From: Ramlibacter sp.
GTDB taxonomy: Bacteria; Pseudomonadota; Gammaproteobacteria; Burkholderiales; Burkholderiaceae_C
Length of the DNA: 64,000 nucleotides
Assembly: GCA_019635415.1 (NCBI GenBank)
Contig: JAHBZN010000004.1
Span: 62,001-126,000, forward strand
Direction: 5' to 3'
Shown here piece by piece: positions 23,196 to 34,001 of this stretch; within the stretch, counting starts at the first letter, position 1; every line of letters starts with the position of its first letter. A model generated the notes under the pieces. The model saw nothing but the letters and a program-made list of their open reading frames with translations, was not told the origin of the DNA and did not search any database. The translations under genes and the position numbers were made by a program.

Positions 23196-24416
23196 GTGAA
23201 AAATAGCTCGAACGATTATGTCACCCGGGTGCTGGCCTCGCCGCAGGAGGTGGATGCGGCGCAATGGAACGCCCTGCTCGCGCAGCAGGGCCATGCCAGC
23301 CCCTTCATGCGGCACGAGTACCTGGCCGCGCTGCACCACAGCGGCAGCGCCACGCCCGGCACGGGCTGGGCCCCCTGCTTCGTGACGCTGTGGCGCGGCG
23401 CCGAGCTGCAGGCCGCCTGCGTGCTGTACCTGAAGAACCATTCCTACGGCGAGTACGTCTTCGACTGGGCCTGGGCCAATGCCTACGAGCAGAACGGCCT
23501 GGCCTACTACCCCAAGGCCGTGGCCGCCGTGCCGTTCACGCCGGTGCCGGGCACGCGCCTGCTGGCGCGCGATCCGGCGGCCCGCCTGGCCCTGGTGCGC
23601 ACGCTGCTGGCGCTGTGCCGGACCCAGAAGCTCTCTTCTCTGCACCTGCTGTTCGGCGCCGACGAGGACATCGCCGCCTGCGATGAAGCCGGCCTGATGC
23701 TTCGCCACACGGTGCAGTTTCACTGGCGCAACGCCGACGCGCGCTACGCCAGCTTCGACGCCTTCCTGGCCAGCCTGAACCAGGACAAGCGCAAGAAGAT
23801 CCGCCAGGAACGCCGCAAGGTGGCCGACGCCGGTGTGCGTTTCCGCTGGGCCCGGGGCACCGACATCACGACCGGCGACTGGGACTTCTTCTACCGTTGC
23901 TACGAGCGCACCTACCTCGAGCACGGCAACGCGCCCTACCTCACCCGCGACTTCTTCCACCGCCTCGCCGACACCCTGCCCGGGCACTGGCTGCTCTTCA
24001 CCGCGGAGCGCAACGCGCAACCCATTGCTACTAGTTTGATAGCACTGAGTGACCATCCGGCAAGGGCTACAGACACAAATGACACAGAACCCGGGGCCAG
24101 CCCCGGCCCGCGCATCGCCTACGGCCGCTACTGGGGCGCGCTGGAGCGCGTGGACTGCCTGCACTTCGAGGCGTGCTACTACCAGCCCCTGGCCTGGTGC
24201 ATCGAGCACGGCTACGACCGCTTCGAGGGCGGCGCGCAGGGCGAGCACAAAATGGCGCGCGCGCTGATGCCGGTCAAGACCACCAGCGCCCACTGGCTGG
24301 CACATCCGGCCTTTGCCGACGCGGTCCAGCGCTTCCTGGAGCGCGAGGGGGACGGCGTCGACGGCTACATCGAACACCTGGCCGAACGCAGCCCGTTCAG
24401 GCAAGACAAACCCTAG
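23196..24416 (+). CDS. FemAB-like GNAT acyltransferase
   Basis: A 406-residue protein of the FemAB-like family (PF04339 type), related to peptidyltransferases and N-acyltransferases but without known substrate in proteobacteria. Visible motifs are SPFMRHEYLAALHHSGSA near residue 30, a QDKRKKIRQERRK segment near 195, and the C-terminal RFEGGAQGEHKMARALMPV. The GTG at 23196 is chosen because more upstream starts would overlap nadE antisense. Residues 278-291 are encoded by repeat copy D, followed by a polar insert (TDTNDTEPGASPGP) before the conserved AYGRYWG. Confidence 0.82.
   Translation: MKNSSNDYVTRVLASPQEVDAAQWNALLAQQGHASPFMRHEYLAALHHSGSATPGTGWAPCFVTLWRGAELQAACVLYLKNHSYGEYVFDWAWANAYEQNGLAYYPKAVAAVPFTPVPGTRLLARDPAARLALVRTLLALCRTQKLSSLHLLFGADEDIAACDEAGLMLRHTVQFHWRNADARYASFDAFLASLNQDKRKKIRQERRKVADAGVRFRWARGTDITTGDWDFFYRCYERTYLEHGNAPYLTRDFFHRLADTLPGHWLLFTAERNAQPIATSLIALSDHPARATDTNDTEPGASPGPRIAYGRYWGALERVDCLHFEACYYQPLAWCIEHGYDRFEGGAQGEHKMARALMPVKTTSAHWLAHPAFADAVQRFLEREGDGVDGYIEHLAERSPFRQDKP
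24027..24068 (+). repeat. Dispersed repeat copy D (inside the FemAB-like gene)
   Basis: GCTAC-N7-ATAGC at 24027-24043, 20 bases, then GGGCT at 24064-24068. The 42-base core is exactly 14 codons in phase with the gene. Confidence 0.78.
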
Positions 24417-24470
24417 TGCGCGGCCTCATTCAGCCGGGTTAAGGTGGGCGTCCACGGAGACACCCACCCC

Positions 24471-26156
24471 ATGAAATCACTGAGCGGCCTCGACGCCACC
24501 TTTCTCTACCTGGAAACCCCCGAAACGCCCATGCACGTGGGCTCGCTCAATCTCTACGAGCTGCCGCGCGGCTTCAAGGGCAGCTTCCACAAGGCCCTGC
24601 AGGAACACATTGGCCGGCGCATGCACCTGGCCCCCATCTTCAGCCGCCGGCTGGCCTTCATGCCGCTGGACCTCGGGCATCCGATCTGGGTCGAGGCCGA
24701 TGACGTGGACATGGATTTCCACATCCGCAAGGTCAAGGGCGGCAAGCTCACGGTCCGGCAGGTCGAGGCCATGGCGGCCCGGCTGCACGGCCAGCTGATC
24801 GACCGCGAGCACCCGCTGTGGGAGTTCTATGTGTTCGACAGCATCGAGCCGCCGCCCGACATGGCCATCCAGGGCAAGCTGGTGGCTTTCTATTCCAAGA
24901 TCCACCACGCCGCGCTGGACGGCAAGGGCGGCACGGTACTGGCCAACGCCATGCTGGACGTCACCCCCACGCCACGCGACGTGGCGCCGCCCGACCCGTC
25001 CCGCAAGCGGCGCACGGCCGGCGACCTGAAGATCGGTGAAATGATCGGCGCGGTGTTCTCCAATTCGCTCGCGCAGTACGCCAAGCTGGCGCGCTCGCTG
25101 CCCGCGGCCGCCGGCTCGCTGGGCGGCGCGGTGGCGCGCCAGTCGGTCCAGGGGGGCGACAAGGGCCTGACCAGCCTGCGCCCCAAGTCGCCCATCAGCC
25201 TCGCGCCCAAAACCATCTTCAATGCCGGCATCACGCGCGACCGCGTGTTCGCCACGGCCAGCGTGCCCTTCGCCGAATGCAAGGCCATGGCCAAGGCCGT
25301 CGGCGGCTCGTTCAATGACATCGTGCTGTGGATTTGCTCCACCGCCCTGCGCAACTACCTCACCCGGCACGCCACCCTGCCGCGCAAGCCGCTGATCGCC
25401 GCCATGCCCGTGAGCCTGCGCGAGGAAAGCAACAAGGAGCTCAACAATCAGGCCTCCATCACGGTGGTCGATCTGGGCACCCACCTGGCCCACCCCATGA
25501 AGCGCATGAATGCCATCATGGCCTCCACCGGCAAGGTCAAGGAAGCCCTGGTCAACCTCAAGTCGGTGCTGCCCACCGATTACCCCTCGTTCCTGTCACC
25601 CTGGGTCGTGGGTGGCGCGGCGCGCGCGGTTTTCAAGACCTATGGCCGCAGCGGCGTGGCCGACCGCCTGCCCTTCGTGGCCAATCTGGCGATCAGCAAT
25701 GTGCCGGGGCCGCAGGTGCCGCTGTACCTCGCCGGGGCACGCATGCTGACGTTTCACCCGCTGTCCATCGTGATGCACGGGCTGGCGCTCAACATCACCA
25801 TCCAGACCTATGCGGGCAGCGTGGACTTCGGCGTCATCGCCGACAAGAAGGCCGTGCCGCACGTGCAGGACCTGGCCGATGCGCTCGAGGCGGCCTTCGA
25901 GGAAGCACAAAAGTTGTACGCCATGGCGCAGCCCTCGGTAGAAACCCCTGCGACCAAGGTCGCCAAGGCGACGCAATCGAAGACGCGCTCCTCTAAATCC
26001 GAGACTTCCCGCACAGCGAAAACCGCCAAAGCTGCTACCGTGAAGACCCATAAAACAACCACGGGAAAGAAGGCAACGGATGCTCATGGCCACCCAGCGA
26101 AAGGACCTGCCCCTCGACGATCTGCCCCCGCCAGGCCTCGGCCTGCTCGCGCTTGA
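24471..26156 (+). CDS. Wax ester synthase/diacylglycerol acyltransferase (WS/DGAT)
   Basis: A 561-residue acyl-CoA acyltransferase expected to make storage lipids: wax esters or triacylglycerol. The catalytic HHxxxDG motif is HHAALDG near residue 145 and the NDIVLWICSTALRNYL motif lies near residue 282. After the family domain ends near residue 485 there is a tail of about 75 residues rich in Lys, Thr and Ala (for example TRSSKSETSRTAKTAKAA), unusual for the family and possibly a DNA- or granule-binding extension (inference). The last 77 bases overlap the next gene in another frame. Confidence 0.9.
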   Translation: MKSLSGLDATFLYLETPETPMHVGSLNLYELPRGFKGSFHKALQEHIGRRMHLAPIFSRRLAFMPLDLGHPIWVEADDVDMDFHIRKVKGGKLTVRQVEAMAARLHGQLIDREHPLWEFYVFDSIEPPPDMAIQGKLVAFYSKIHHAALDGKGGTVLANAMLDVTPTPRDVAPPDPSRKRRTAGDLKIGEMIGAVFSNSLAQYAKLARSLPAAAGSLGGAVARQSVQGGDKGLTSLRPKSPISLAPKTIFNAGITRDRVFATASVPFAECKAMAKAVGGSFNDIVLWICSTALRNYLTRHATLPRKPLIAAMPVSLREESNKELNNQASITVVDLGTHLAHPMKRMNAIMASTGKVKEALVNLKSVLPTDYPSFLSPWVVGGAARAVFKTYGRSGVADRLPFVANLAISNVPGPQVPLYLAGARMLTFHPLSIVMHGLALNITIQTYAGSVDFGVIADKKAVPHVQDLADALEAAFEEAQKLYAMAQPSVETPATKVAKATQSKTRSSKSETSRTAKTAKAATVKTHKTTTGKKATDAHGHPAKGPAPRRSAPARPRPARA

Positions 26157-26886
26157 GTTCCGCGCTCCCTGGGAGTTCGGCTCCCTGCTGCCGGCCTGGC
26201 CGGCACTGCAGCGCGCGCCCGGGGGCGACGGGCACACGGTCATCGTGTTCCCGGGCCTGAGCGCCAGCGACGCCTCCACCATTCCCCTGCGCCGATACCT
26301 GGGCTCACTGGGCTATGACAGTCACGGCTGGAGCCAGGGCTTCAATTTCGGTCCGCGGGCCGGGGTGCTGGAAGCCGCGCGGCGCCAGGTGCTTGAGCAC
26401 CATGAGGCGAGCGGACGCAAGGTCAGCCTGATCGGCTGGAGTCTGGGCGGGGTGTATGCGCGCGAGCTGGCCAAGGAACTGCCCGACAGCGTGCGCTGCG
26501 TGATCACGCTGGGCACACCGTTTGCGGGCCCGCCCAAATCGACCAACGCCTGGCGCATCTACGAACTCACCAGCGGCCGCGCCATCGACCGCGAGATCGA
26601 AAACTACAACCTGCCCGAGGCACCGCCGGTGCCCACCACGAGCATCTTCTCTCGCAGTGACGGCATCGTCGCCTGGCAGGGCAGCGTGCAGAAGACCGCG
26701 CCGCACAACCCGCACACGGAGAACATTGAGGTCGTGGCCAGCCACATCGGCATCGGCCTGAACCCCAGTGCCTGGTGGGCCGTGGCTGACCGGCTGGCCC
26801 AGCCCGAAAGCCAGTGGCAGCCGTTCGACCGCAACGGCCTGTTCGGGCTCAAGGGCCTGCTGTACCCCGATCCGGACCGGGGCTGA
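26080..26886 (+). CDS. Alpha/beta hydrolase, lipase/esterase-like
   Basis: A 268-residue alpha/beta hydrolase with the nucleophile elbow GWSLGG near residue 127, an oxyanion-side motif VIVFPGLSASDAST near residue 53, and the likely catalytic Asp in SRSDGIVAW and His in SHIGIGLNP. It resembles PGAP1/triacylglycerol-lipase-like esterases. GAAGG lies about 7 bases before the ATG at 26080; the gene begins inside the WS/DGAT tail, suggesting translational coupling of lipid synthesis and hydrolysis. Actual substrate unknown. Confidence 0.85.
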   Translation: MLMATQRKDLPLDDLPPPGLGLLALEFRAPWEFGSLLPAWPALQRAPGGDGHTVIVFPGLSASDASTIPLRRYLGSLGYDSHGWSQGFNFGPRAGVLEAARRQVLEHHEASGRKVSLIGWSLGGVYARELAKELPDSVRCVITLGTPFAGPPKSTNAWRIYELTSGRAIDREIENYNLPEAPPVPTTSIFSRSDGIVAWQGSVQKTAPHNPHTENIEVVASHIGIGLNPSAWWAVADRLAQPESQWQPFDRNGLFGLKGLLYPDPDRG

Positions 26887-26911
26887 GGCCCGCAGGGGCG
26901 ACTGCGGCCGC

Positions 26912-27451
26912 TCAGGCCTGCTGGGCCTTCTCGTAGTTGGCGATCCCGTCCATCACTTCCTTGCGGGCGGCTTCGGGGCCTTCCCAGCCGAGGATCTTGA
27001 CCCACTTGCCGGGCTCCAGGTCCTTGTAGTGCTCGAAGAAGTGCGAGATGGTCTTCAGGCGCAGCGGGTTCAGGTCTTCGGGCTTCTGCCACTGCGTATA
27101 GATCGCCAGGATCTTGTCGATGGGCACGGCGAGCACCTTGCCGTCCGGACCGGCTTCGTCTTCCATCTTCAGGATGCCGATCGGACGGCAGGGCACGACC
27201 ACGCCAGGGATCAGCGGCACCGGGGTGATGACCAGCACGTCGACCGGGTCGCCGTCACCGCTGATGGTCTTGGGCACGTACCCGTAGTTGGTCGGGTAGT
27301 GCATGGACGTGCTCATGAAGCGGTCCACGAAGATGGCGCCCGAGTCCTTGTCCACCTCGTACTTCACGGGGTCGGCGTTCATCGGGATTTCGATGATCAC
27401 GTTGAAAGCGTCGGGAACATTCTTGCCGGGAGAGACTTTGTCGAGGGACAT
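26912..27451 (-). CDS. ppa: Inorganic pyrophosphatase, family I
   Basis: Soluble Mg-dependent enzyme hydrolysing pyrophosphate from biosynthesis to phosphate. The 179-residue product has the family signature DGDPVDVLV near residue 66, IEIP near residue 20, the KYEVDKDSGAIFVDRFM block and the C-terminal KWVKILGW. It is divergently placed from hppA, a membrane pyrophosphatase, across a 219-base region that must hold both promoters. Confidence 0.96.
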   Translation of the reverse strand: MSLDKVSPGKNVPDAFNVIIEIPMNADPVKYEVDKDSGAIFVDRFMSTSMHYPTNYGYVPKTISGDGDPVDVLVITPVPLIPGVVVPCRPIGILKMEDEAGPDGKVLAVPIDKILAIYTQWQKPEDLNPLRLKTISHFFEHYKDLEPGKWVKILGWEGPEAARKEVMDGIANYEKAQQA

Positions 27452-27670
27452 GGTTTTCTTGTGGGAGATTAAGACAGGGGAATGAAGATCAGGATTAACC
27501 CTGATTTTACTTTCACGGACCTTGCCGCCCTCGCCGTGTGCGGTTTTTCACGGTACATTGCGCCAGTTGGCCAATCGTCTCCCCTTGTGGAGCTGCGAGG
27601 AAGCAACGCAGCGGGGGATTAACCGGTGCGTTGACCCCCTCCAAGCGAAAACAACGAAGGAGATTCTCAT

Positions 27671-29740
<2,070 letters not shown>

Positions 29741-29756
29741 ACCCGGGCCTCCCCAC

Positions 29757-29785
29757 AAAAAAGCCCGCTTCGGCGGGCTTCTTCA
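29757..29785 (+). terminator. Terminator after hppA
   Basis: Stem AAGCCCGC/GCGGGCTT with stable loop TTCG (29761-29780), A-run before and CTTC after. It can also serve the convergent acyl-CoA synthetase gene. Confidence 0.85.
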
Positions 29786-29797
29786 ATGGCCTGGGAT

Positions 29798-29839
29798 GCT
29801 ATGAATTCAGTAGCAGACTGTGGCCGCCCAGCAAGGGCT
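29798..29839 (+). repeat. Dispersed repeat copy E (between hppA and the acyl-CoA synthetase gene)
   Basis: GCTAT-N7-GTAGC at 29798-29814, 20 bases, then GGGCT at 29835-29839. It lies between two convergent genes, just after the terminator. Confidence 0.75.
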
Positions 29840-29860
29840 AATGGCCCATAAGGCTCTGAA

Positions 29861-31540
29861 TCAGGCCCAGACCACCGGCCCCTTGGCGGCAAACCACTGG
29901 TCTACCTGTGGACCCACGGTGGCCTCGATGCGGTTGCGCTTGATCTTCATGGTGGGTGTAAGGCAACCGTTCTCGATCGACCAGGGCTCGCGGGCCACCA
30001 CGATCATGCGCAGCTGCTCGTAGTCCGCCACATTCGCATTCACGCGTTCGAGAACCCCCGCCATCTCCTGCTCGAAGTTGGCACGGTAGGCCGGGTCGGC
30101 CAGCCGCGGGCGCACCGCCTCGGCGGGCACCACCATGGCGTAGGCCGCCTGCTGGCCCACGCCTGACACCAGCGACAGCTCCAGCAGCGGGCACTCGTTG
30201 ATGAGGTTCTCGATGGGTGCGGGCGCCACGTACTTGCCCTTGCCGGTCTTGAATAGCTCCTTTTTGCGGCCAGTGAGCTTGAGCTGCCCACCGGGGCCGA
30301 CCTCCCCGAGGTCGCCGGTGCGGAAGAAGCCATCGGGCGTGAAGGCTTCGGCGTCCAGATCGGGCCGCTTGTAGTAGCCCACGAGGGTTCCAGGCGACTT
30401 GATCAGGATCTCGCCGTCCTCGTCGATGCGCCGTTCCACGCCGGGGAACGTGATGCCGACGTAGCCCGGGTCCTTGAGCGCCTTGGTTGTGGTGTGCGAG
30501 AAGGCGAAGTCCTCGGTCATGCCGTAGCCCTCGACCAGATGCAGGCCCAGACGGCGGTACCAGGCAATCAGCGCCGGCGGGATGGGTGCCGATCCGCTGC
30601 CGGCCTGGATGACCTCGTTCAGGCCCAGCTGCGTGAGCACCTTGCGGGCCACGATCTTGCCCAGGATGGGGATGCCCAGCAGCCGGTCCAGCTTCCTGGC
30701 CGGCATCTTGGTGAACACGCCCTGCTGGAACTTGAGCCACAGCCGCGGCACCGAGATGAACACCGTGGGCCGGGCGCGCTGCAGGTCCTGCACGAAGGTG
30801 TCCAGCGACTCGGCGAAGAAGATGTGGCCTCGCCCGAGCACGAAGCCGGCGCACTCGACCCAGGCCCGCTCGAAGATGTGGGCGAGCGGCAGGTAGGACA
30901 GCACACGGTAGGTGAAGCCCGCGCCGAGTTCCTTTTCCTGGTAGGCCACGATGCCCTCGCTGGCCCGGGTGACACGCTCGAAGCTGTGCATCACCCCCTT
31001 GGGCGTGCCCGTGGAGCCCGAGGTGTACATCAGCAGGGCCAGATCGCTGCCCGCACGCGCCGGCTTGCCCGCGATCGGCTCGTTGGCGCCCACGATCGCA
31101 TCCCAGGTGTCGTACGGCGTGCTGGGCGACAGGGGCAGTGCAATGCAGGGCAAGCCTACCGGAATGCCCGGCTGCTGCTGGGCCCAGGTATCGAGCTTGC
31201 CGACGAACAGCAGGCTGGCCTCGCTGTGCTCCAGCACGTACTTGACGGTCTCCGCCGATTCGGTGGGAAAGATCGCCACCGTGGTGCCCCCCGCCATCCA
31301 GATGGCAAGTTCCGCCATCAGGAAGTGCGCCGAATTCTTGGACAGTATGGCGATGCGCGCGCCCGGCGCGAAGCCGCGGCCCTTCAGGTGAGTGGCCATG
31401 CGGCGCGCCTGGTCCATCATCTGCTGCCAGGTGTAATCCACAACCTGGCCCTGGCCGATGGGCTGGGTCAGGCAGACCTGCTGGGCGCGGGCAGCCTCAT
31501 GTTCGTAGACGTAGTCGAGTATCAGTTTGGGATCGGGCAT
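29861..31540 (-). CDS. Long-chain acyl-CoA synthetase (AMP-binding)
   Basis: A 559-residue adenylate-forming enzyme expected to activate fatty acids to CoA thioesters. Motifs are the P-loop-like YTSGSTGTPKGVMHS near residue 170, GSGSAPIPP, GYGMTED near residue 340, FFRTGDLGEV and GRKKELFKTGKGKYVAP. It resembles the FAA1/FadD15-type AMP-dependent synthetases. A TetR regulator gene lies 113 bases upstream on the same strand and may control it. It is near the WS/DGAT gene, consistent with a lipid neighbourhood. Confidence 0.9.
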   Translation of the reverse strand: MPDPKLILDYVYEHEAARAQQVCLTQPIGQGQVVDYTWQQMMDQARRMATHLKGRGFAPGARIAILSKNSAHFLMAELAIWMAGGTTVAIFPTESAETVKYVLEHSEASLLFVGKLDTWAQQQPGIPVGLPCIALPLSPSTPYDTWDAIVGANEPIAGKPARAGSDLALLMYTSGSTGTPKGVMHSFERVTRASEGIVAYQEKELGAGFTYRVLSYLPLAHIFERAWVECAGFVLGRGHIFFAESLDTFVQDLQRARPTVFISVPRLWLKFQQGVFTKMPARKLDRLLGIPILGKIVARKVLTQLGLNEVIQAGSGSAPIPPALIAWYRRLGLHLVEGYGMTEDFAFSHTTTKALKDPGYVGITFPGVERRIDEDGEILIKSPGTLVGYYKRPDLDAEAFTPDGFFRTGDLGEVGPGGQLKLTGRKKELFKTGKGKYVAPAPIENLINECPLLELSLVSGVGQQAAYAMVVPAEAVRPRLADPAYRANFEQEMAGVLERVNANVADYEQLRMIVVAREPWSIENGCLTPTMKIKRNRIEATVGPQVDQWFAAKGPVVWA

Positions 31541-31653
31541 TCAGCTTCCTTGAAAAGTCGATCGGCGTGCGAGCCCCAAGGCTGCGCGTCGTTCAAGGAT
31601 GCTAGGGGTGGAAGCCGCTGCGGGTAACCGGGGAAGCCCTGCCCCGGCGCCAT

Positions 31654-32247
31654 TCAGGCGAGGCGGGTGACGGACCTCACCAGGGCACTCGCGGTGCCCA
31701 CGGCTTGCAGGATTTCCTCCGGACGGTCACGCTCGATGGCCTGCAGCACCAGCTCATTGACGCCGCCCACCACCGCCATGGCCATTTCGGGCTCGATGCG
31801 CCGGCTCCCGCCCGAGTTGACCACCTCGAGGATGAAGTTGGCGATCTCGTGATGGGTCCGGCGCCGGGCGGCCAGGCCGGTCGCGCCCAGGCCCAGGATT
31901 TCGATGAACAGCGTGCGCAGCAGCACAGGGTTCTGCGCCATGCAGCCCAAGTAGGCGGTCAGCGCCTGCTCAACCTGGGCCTGCCAGTCGCCGCCCGGCC
32001 CGATCGAGGAGCGCAGCACGGCCAGCGTGTTGCGGCTGGTGGCCTCGTATAAGGACACCAGGCATTCCGCCTTGGTCTCAAAGTGTTCGTAGAACGTCCG
32101 GCGCGACACGGCTGCCTCGCGCACCACGTCGGCAATGGTGGTGTCGGCGTAGCCCTTTTTGGCCACCGCCTGGGCCATCCCCGCCAGCAACCGGCTGCGG
32201 TGCTGGGTGGCGGTGGTGGTCGACACCGGAAAGTCTGTCACGGTCAT
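31654..32247 (-). CDS. TetR/AcrR-family repressor
   Basis: A 197-residue regulator with an N-terminal helix-turn-helix (about residues 17-63, TTIADVVREAAVSRRTFYEHF) and a helical ligand domain. It is divergent from the ferritin-like hydrolase gene across 101 bases containing a TTGACA box and GGTAC dyads, and upstream of the acyl-CoA synthetase gene. The neighbours suggest a lipid or acyl-CoA ligand (inference). Confidence 0.9.
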   Translation of the reverse strand: MTVTDFPVSTTTATQHRSRLLAGMAQAVAKKGYADTTIADVVREAAVSRRTFYEHFETKAECLVSLYEATSRNTLAVLRSSIGPGGDWQAQVEQALTAYLGCMAQNPVLLRTLFIEILGLGATGLAARRRTHHEIANFILEVVNSGGSRRIEPEMAMAVVGGVNELVLQAIERDRPEEILQAVGTASALVRSVTRLA

Positions 32248-32278
32248 ACCGGCATTGTGCGGGTATGTGGCGTGATAC

Positions 32279-32334
32279 TTGACAGTACCTGCAAGAATGT
32301 TGATGATATTGGCATTTGGTACTCATCGGTACCG
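32279..32334 (+). promoter_or_regulatory. Promoter and operator candidates between TetR and hydrolase genes
   Basis: TTGACA at 32279-32284 with GATGAT 17 bases later (32302-32307) is a plausible plus-strand promoter. The dyad GGTAC-N6-GTACC (32318-32333) and palindrome CGGTACCG (32327-32334) lie just downstream and could bind the TetR protein. GTAC also occurs within the spacer (32285-32288). Confidence 0.5.
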
Positions 32335-32348
32335 ATCTGTGAATCCCC

Positions 32349-33167
32349 ATGACCGATCTCGTCGTTCGCCGTTTGCTGATAGACCTTCAGGCACCGTTTG
32401 ACCGCCACTGGTGCGGGGGCGACGCGTTCCGCTCGGCGCTGTTCAACGCCTTGTCGATGAGCTTCCCCGTGGGTGAGCAATTCTTCATCGACTCCGTGCG
32501 CAATGGTCACAAGGCTTTGCCCGCTGCATTGCAGGAAAAGTTCAAGGCCGAGGTGCAGGGTTTCGTCGGCCAGGAGGCCACGCATCGGCGCATCCACGCC
32601 CTGTTCAACGAACACCTCGAACACCAGGGGTTGGTCAATGACTGGGCGCCGCGCGCCCGGCAGCGGCTGAAGCTGCTGGACGGACTGGACCCCCGGCACC
32701 ACGTGGCCATCACGGCTGCCAACGAGCATTTCACCGCCATTCTGGCCGACTGGATGCTGCGCAACCATGACCTGCTGGACAGCAGCGAGGAGCGCCTCAA
32801 GACCCTGTGGCTCTGGCACAGCGCCGAAGAGTCCGAACACAAGAGCACGGCCTTCGATCTGTACCTGGCACTGGGCGGCAACAGCGAGTGGCGGCTCAAG
32901 TGGTTCAACCGCATCACGCTGGTGTTCCTGGGTGACACGCTGCGGCAGACCGTGAACAACCTCCGGCGTGATGGCACGCTCTGGCGCTGGTCGACCTGGC
33001 GCAGCGCGGCCAGTTACCTGTTCGGCCGCCGCGGTCTGATCCGCGAAACCTTCGGGCCCTGGCGCGAGTACAAGCGTGCCGACTTCCATCCGAACCAGCA
33101 GGACAGCCAGCGCTCGAGGGACTGGCTGGCTGACAACCGCAACCGCTATTCGGTCGTCGGCGCCTGA
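32349..33167 (+). CDS. Ferritin-like metal-dependent hydrolase (PF10118-like)
   Basis: A 272-residue protein of the predicted metal-dependent hydrolase family PF10118. Likely di-iron ligands are in GQEATHRRIH near residue 75, ANEHFTAI near residue 122 and EESEHKSTAF near residue 160, the spacing of a four-helix ferritin-like bundle. No function is established. Divergence from the TetR gene suggests co-regulation. Its last 22 bases overlap the convergent Crp/Fnr gene. Confidence 0.82.
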   Translation: MTDLVVRRLLIDLQAPFDRHWCGGDAFRSALFNALSMSFPVGEQFFIDSVRNGHKALPAALQEKFKAEVQGFVGQEATHRRIHALFNEHLEHQGLVNDWAPRARQRLKLLDGLDPRHHVAITAANEHFTAILADWMLRNHDLLDSSEERLKTLWLWHSAEESEHKSTAFDLYLALGGNSEWRLKWFNRITLVFLGDTLRQTVNNLRRDGTLWRWSTWRSAASYLFGRRGLIRETFGPWREYKRADFHPNQQDSQRSRDWLADNRNRYSVVGA

Positions 33168-33904
33168 CCGGCCAGACGCCGCAGCGCGGGCAGGTCCAGG
33201 ATCTCCAGCCCGCCCCGGCCCGGCTGCACCACCCCACGCGCCGCCAAGTCCTTGAGCACCTGGTTCACCGTCTGCCGTGACACGGCCAGCATCATCGACA
33301 ACTGCTCCTGCGACACCATGATCGTGCGGCGGCTCATGCCCGGAGCGCCGTCGCCATAGCCTTCGGCCATCAGGGCGAGGCGCCGCGCCAGGCGCTGCGC
33401 CACAGGCAGCGAAGCGGCCTCTTCCAGCGCCACAAAAGCCAGTCGCAGCTTGTGGCTCATCAACACCCCGAGTTCACGCCAATGCACCGGCTCACGGTCC
33501 AGCAGCTGCGTCAGCGCCGCCTGAGGCACCTGCAGGACCGTCGCGTGGCCCTCGGCCACGGCGTCATGCGTGCGGGGCTCACCGTCAAACAGCGACACCT
33601 CGCCAAACCAGTGTGGCGGTTCCAGCAGCGTCAGGAGGACCTCGCGGCTGTCGTCCTCATGCCCACCCATGCCTGAAACGCGGATCGCCCCTTCGAGCAC
33701 GGCGTACAGCCCGCAGGGCGCGTCTCCGCGGCGGAACAGGGCCTGGCCGGGCGCCAGCCGGCGCACGCGCGCGGGCTCCAGCAACGACTCGCGCAACGAG
33801 GAAGACAGCCCCGCGAACCAGACGCCGCCCTGCAACCGGGCCAGCCAGTGCCGCGGCTGCAAGGCGGACGACGAAGGATCAGGTGGAGGTACGGCAGAAG
33901 GCAT
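33146..33904 (-). CDS. Crp/Fnr-family transcriptional regulator
   Basis: A 252-residue regulator with a cyclic-nucleotide-binding-like domain (about residues 30-150, with FGEVSLFDGEPRTHDAVA) and a C-terminal winged helix (about 165-235, SQEQLSMMLAVSRQTVNQVL). It lacks the N-terminal Cys cluster of Fnr, so it is not an Fe-S oxygen sensor. The ATG at 33904 is chosen; upstream in-frame codons run into the promoter region shared with the Mpo1-like gene. The effector is unknown. It overlaps the convergent hydrolase gene by 22 bases. Confidence 0.88.
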   Translation of the reverse strand: MPSAVPPPDPSSSALQPRHWLARLQGGVWFAGLSSSLRESLLEPARVRRLAPGQALFRRGDAPCGLYAVLEGAIRVSGMGGHEDDSREVLLTLLEPPHWFGEVSLFDGEPRTHDAVAEGHATVLQVPQAALTQLLDREPVHWRELGVLMSHKLRLAFVALEEAASLPVAQRLARRLALMAEGYGDGAPGMSRRTIMVSQEQLSMMLAVSRQTVNQVLKDLAARGVVQPGRGGLEILDLPALRRLAGQAPTTE

Positions 33905-34001
33905 GGTCTGGGACAACCCGGCGCTTGTGTCGGGTACACGACAGACCGGCGGGGCGTGGCGGCTGGAGAATTCTCCCCGCACCCCCACCCAGGAGACGCC
34001 C

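Noticed and set aside
31628..31647. Hairpin CCGGGG/CCCCGG near the TetR 3' end as a terminator
   Set aside because: No T-run on either strand and only six base pairs.
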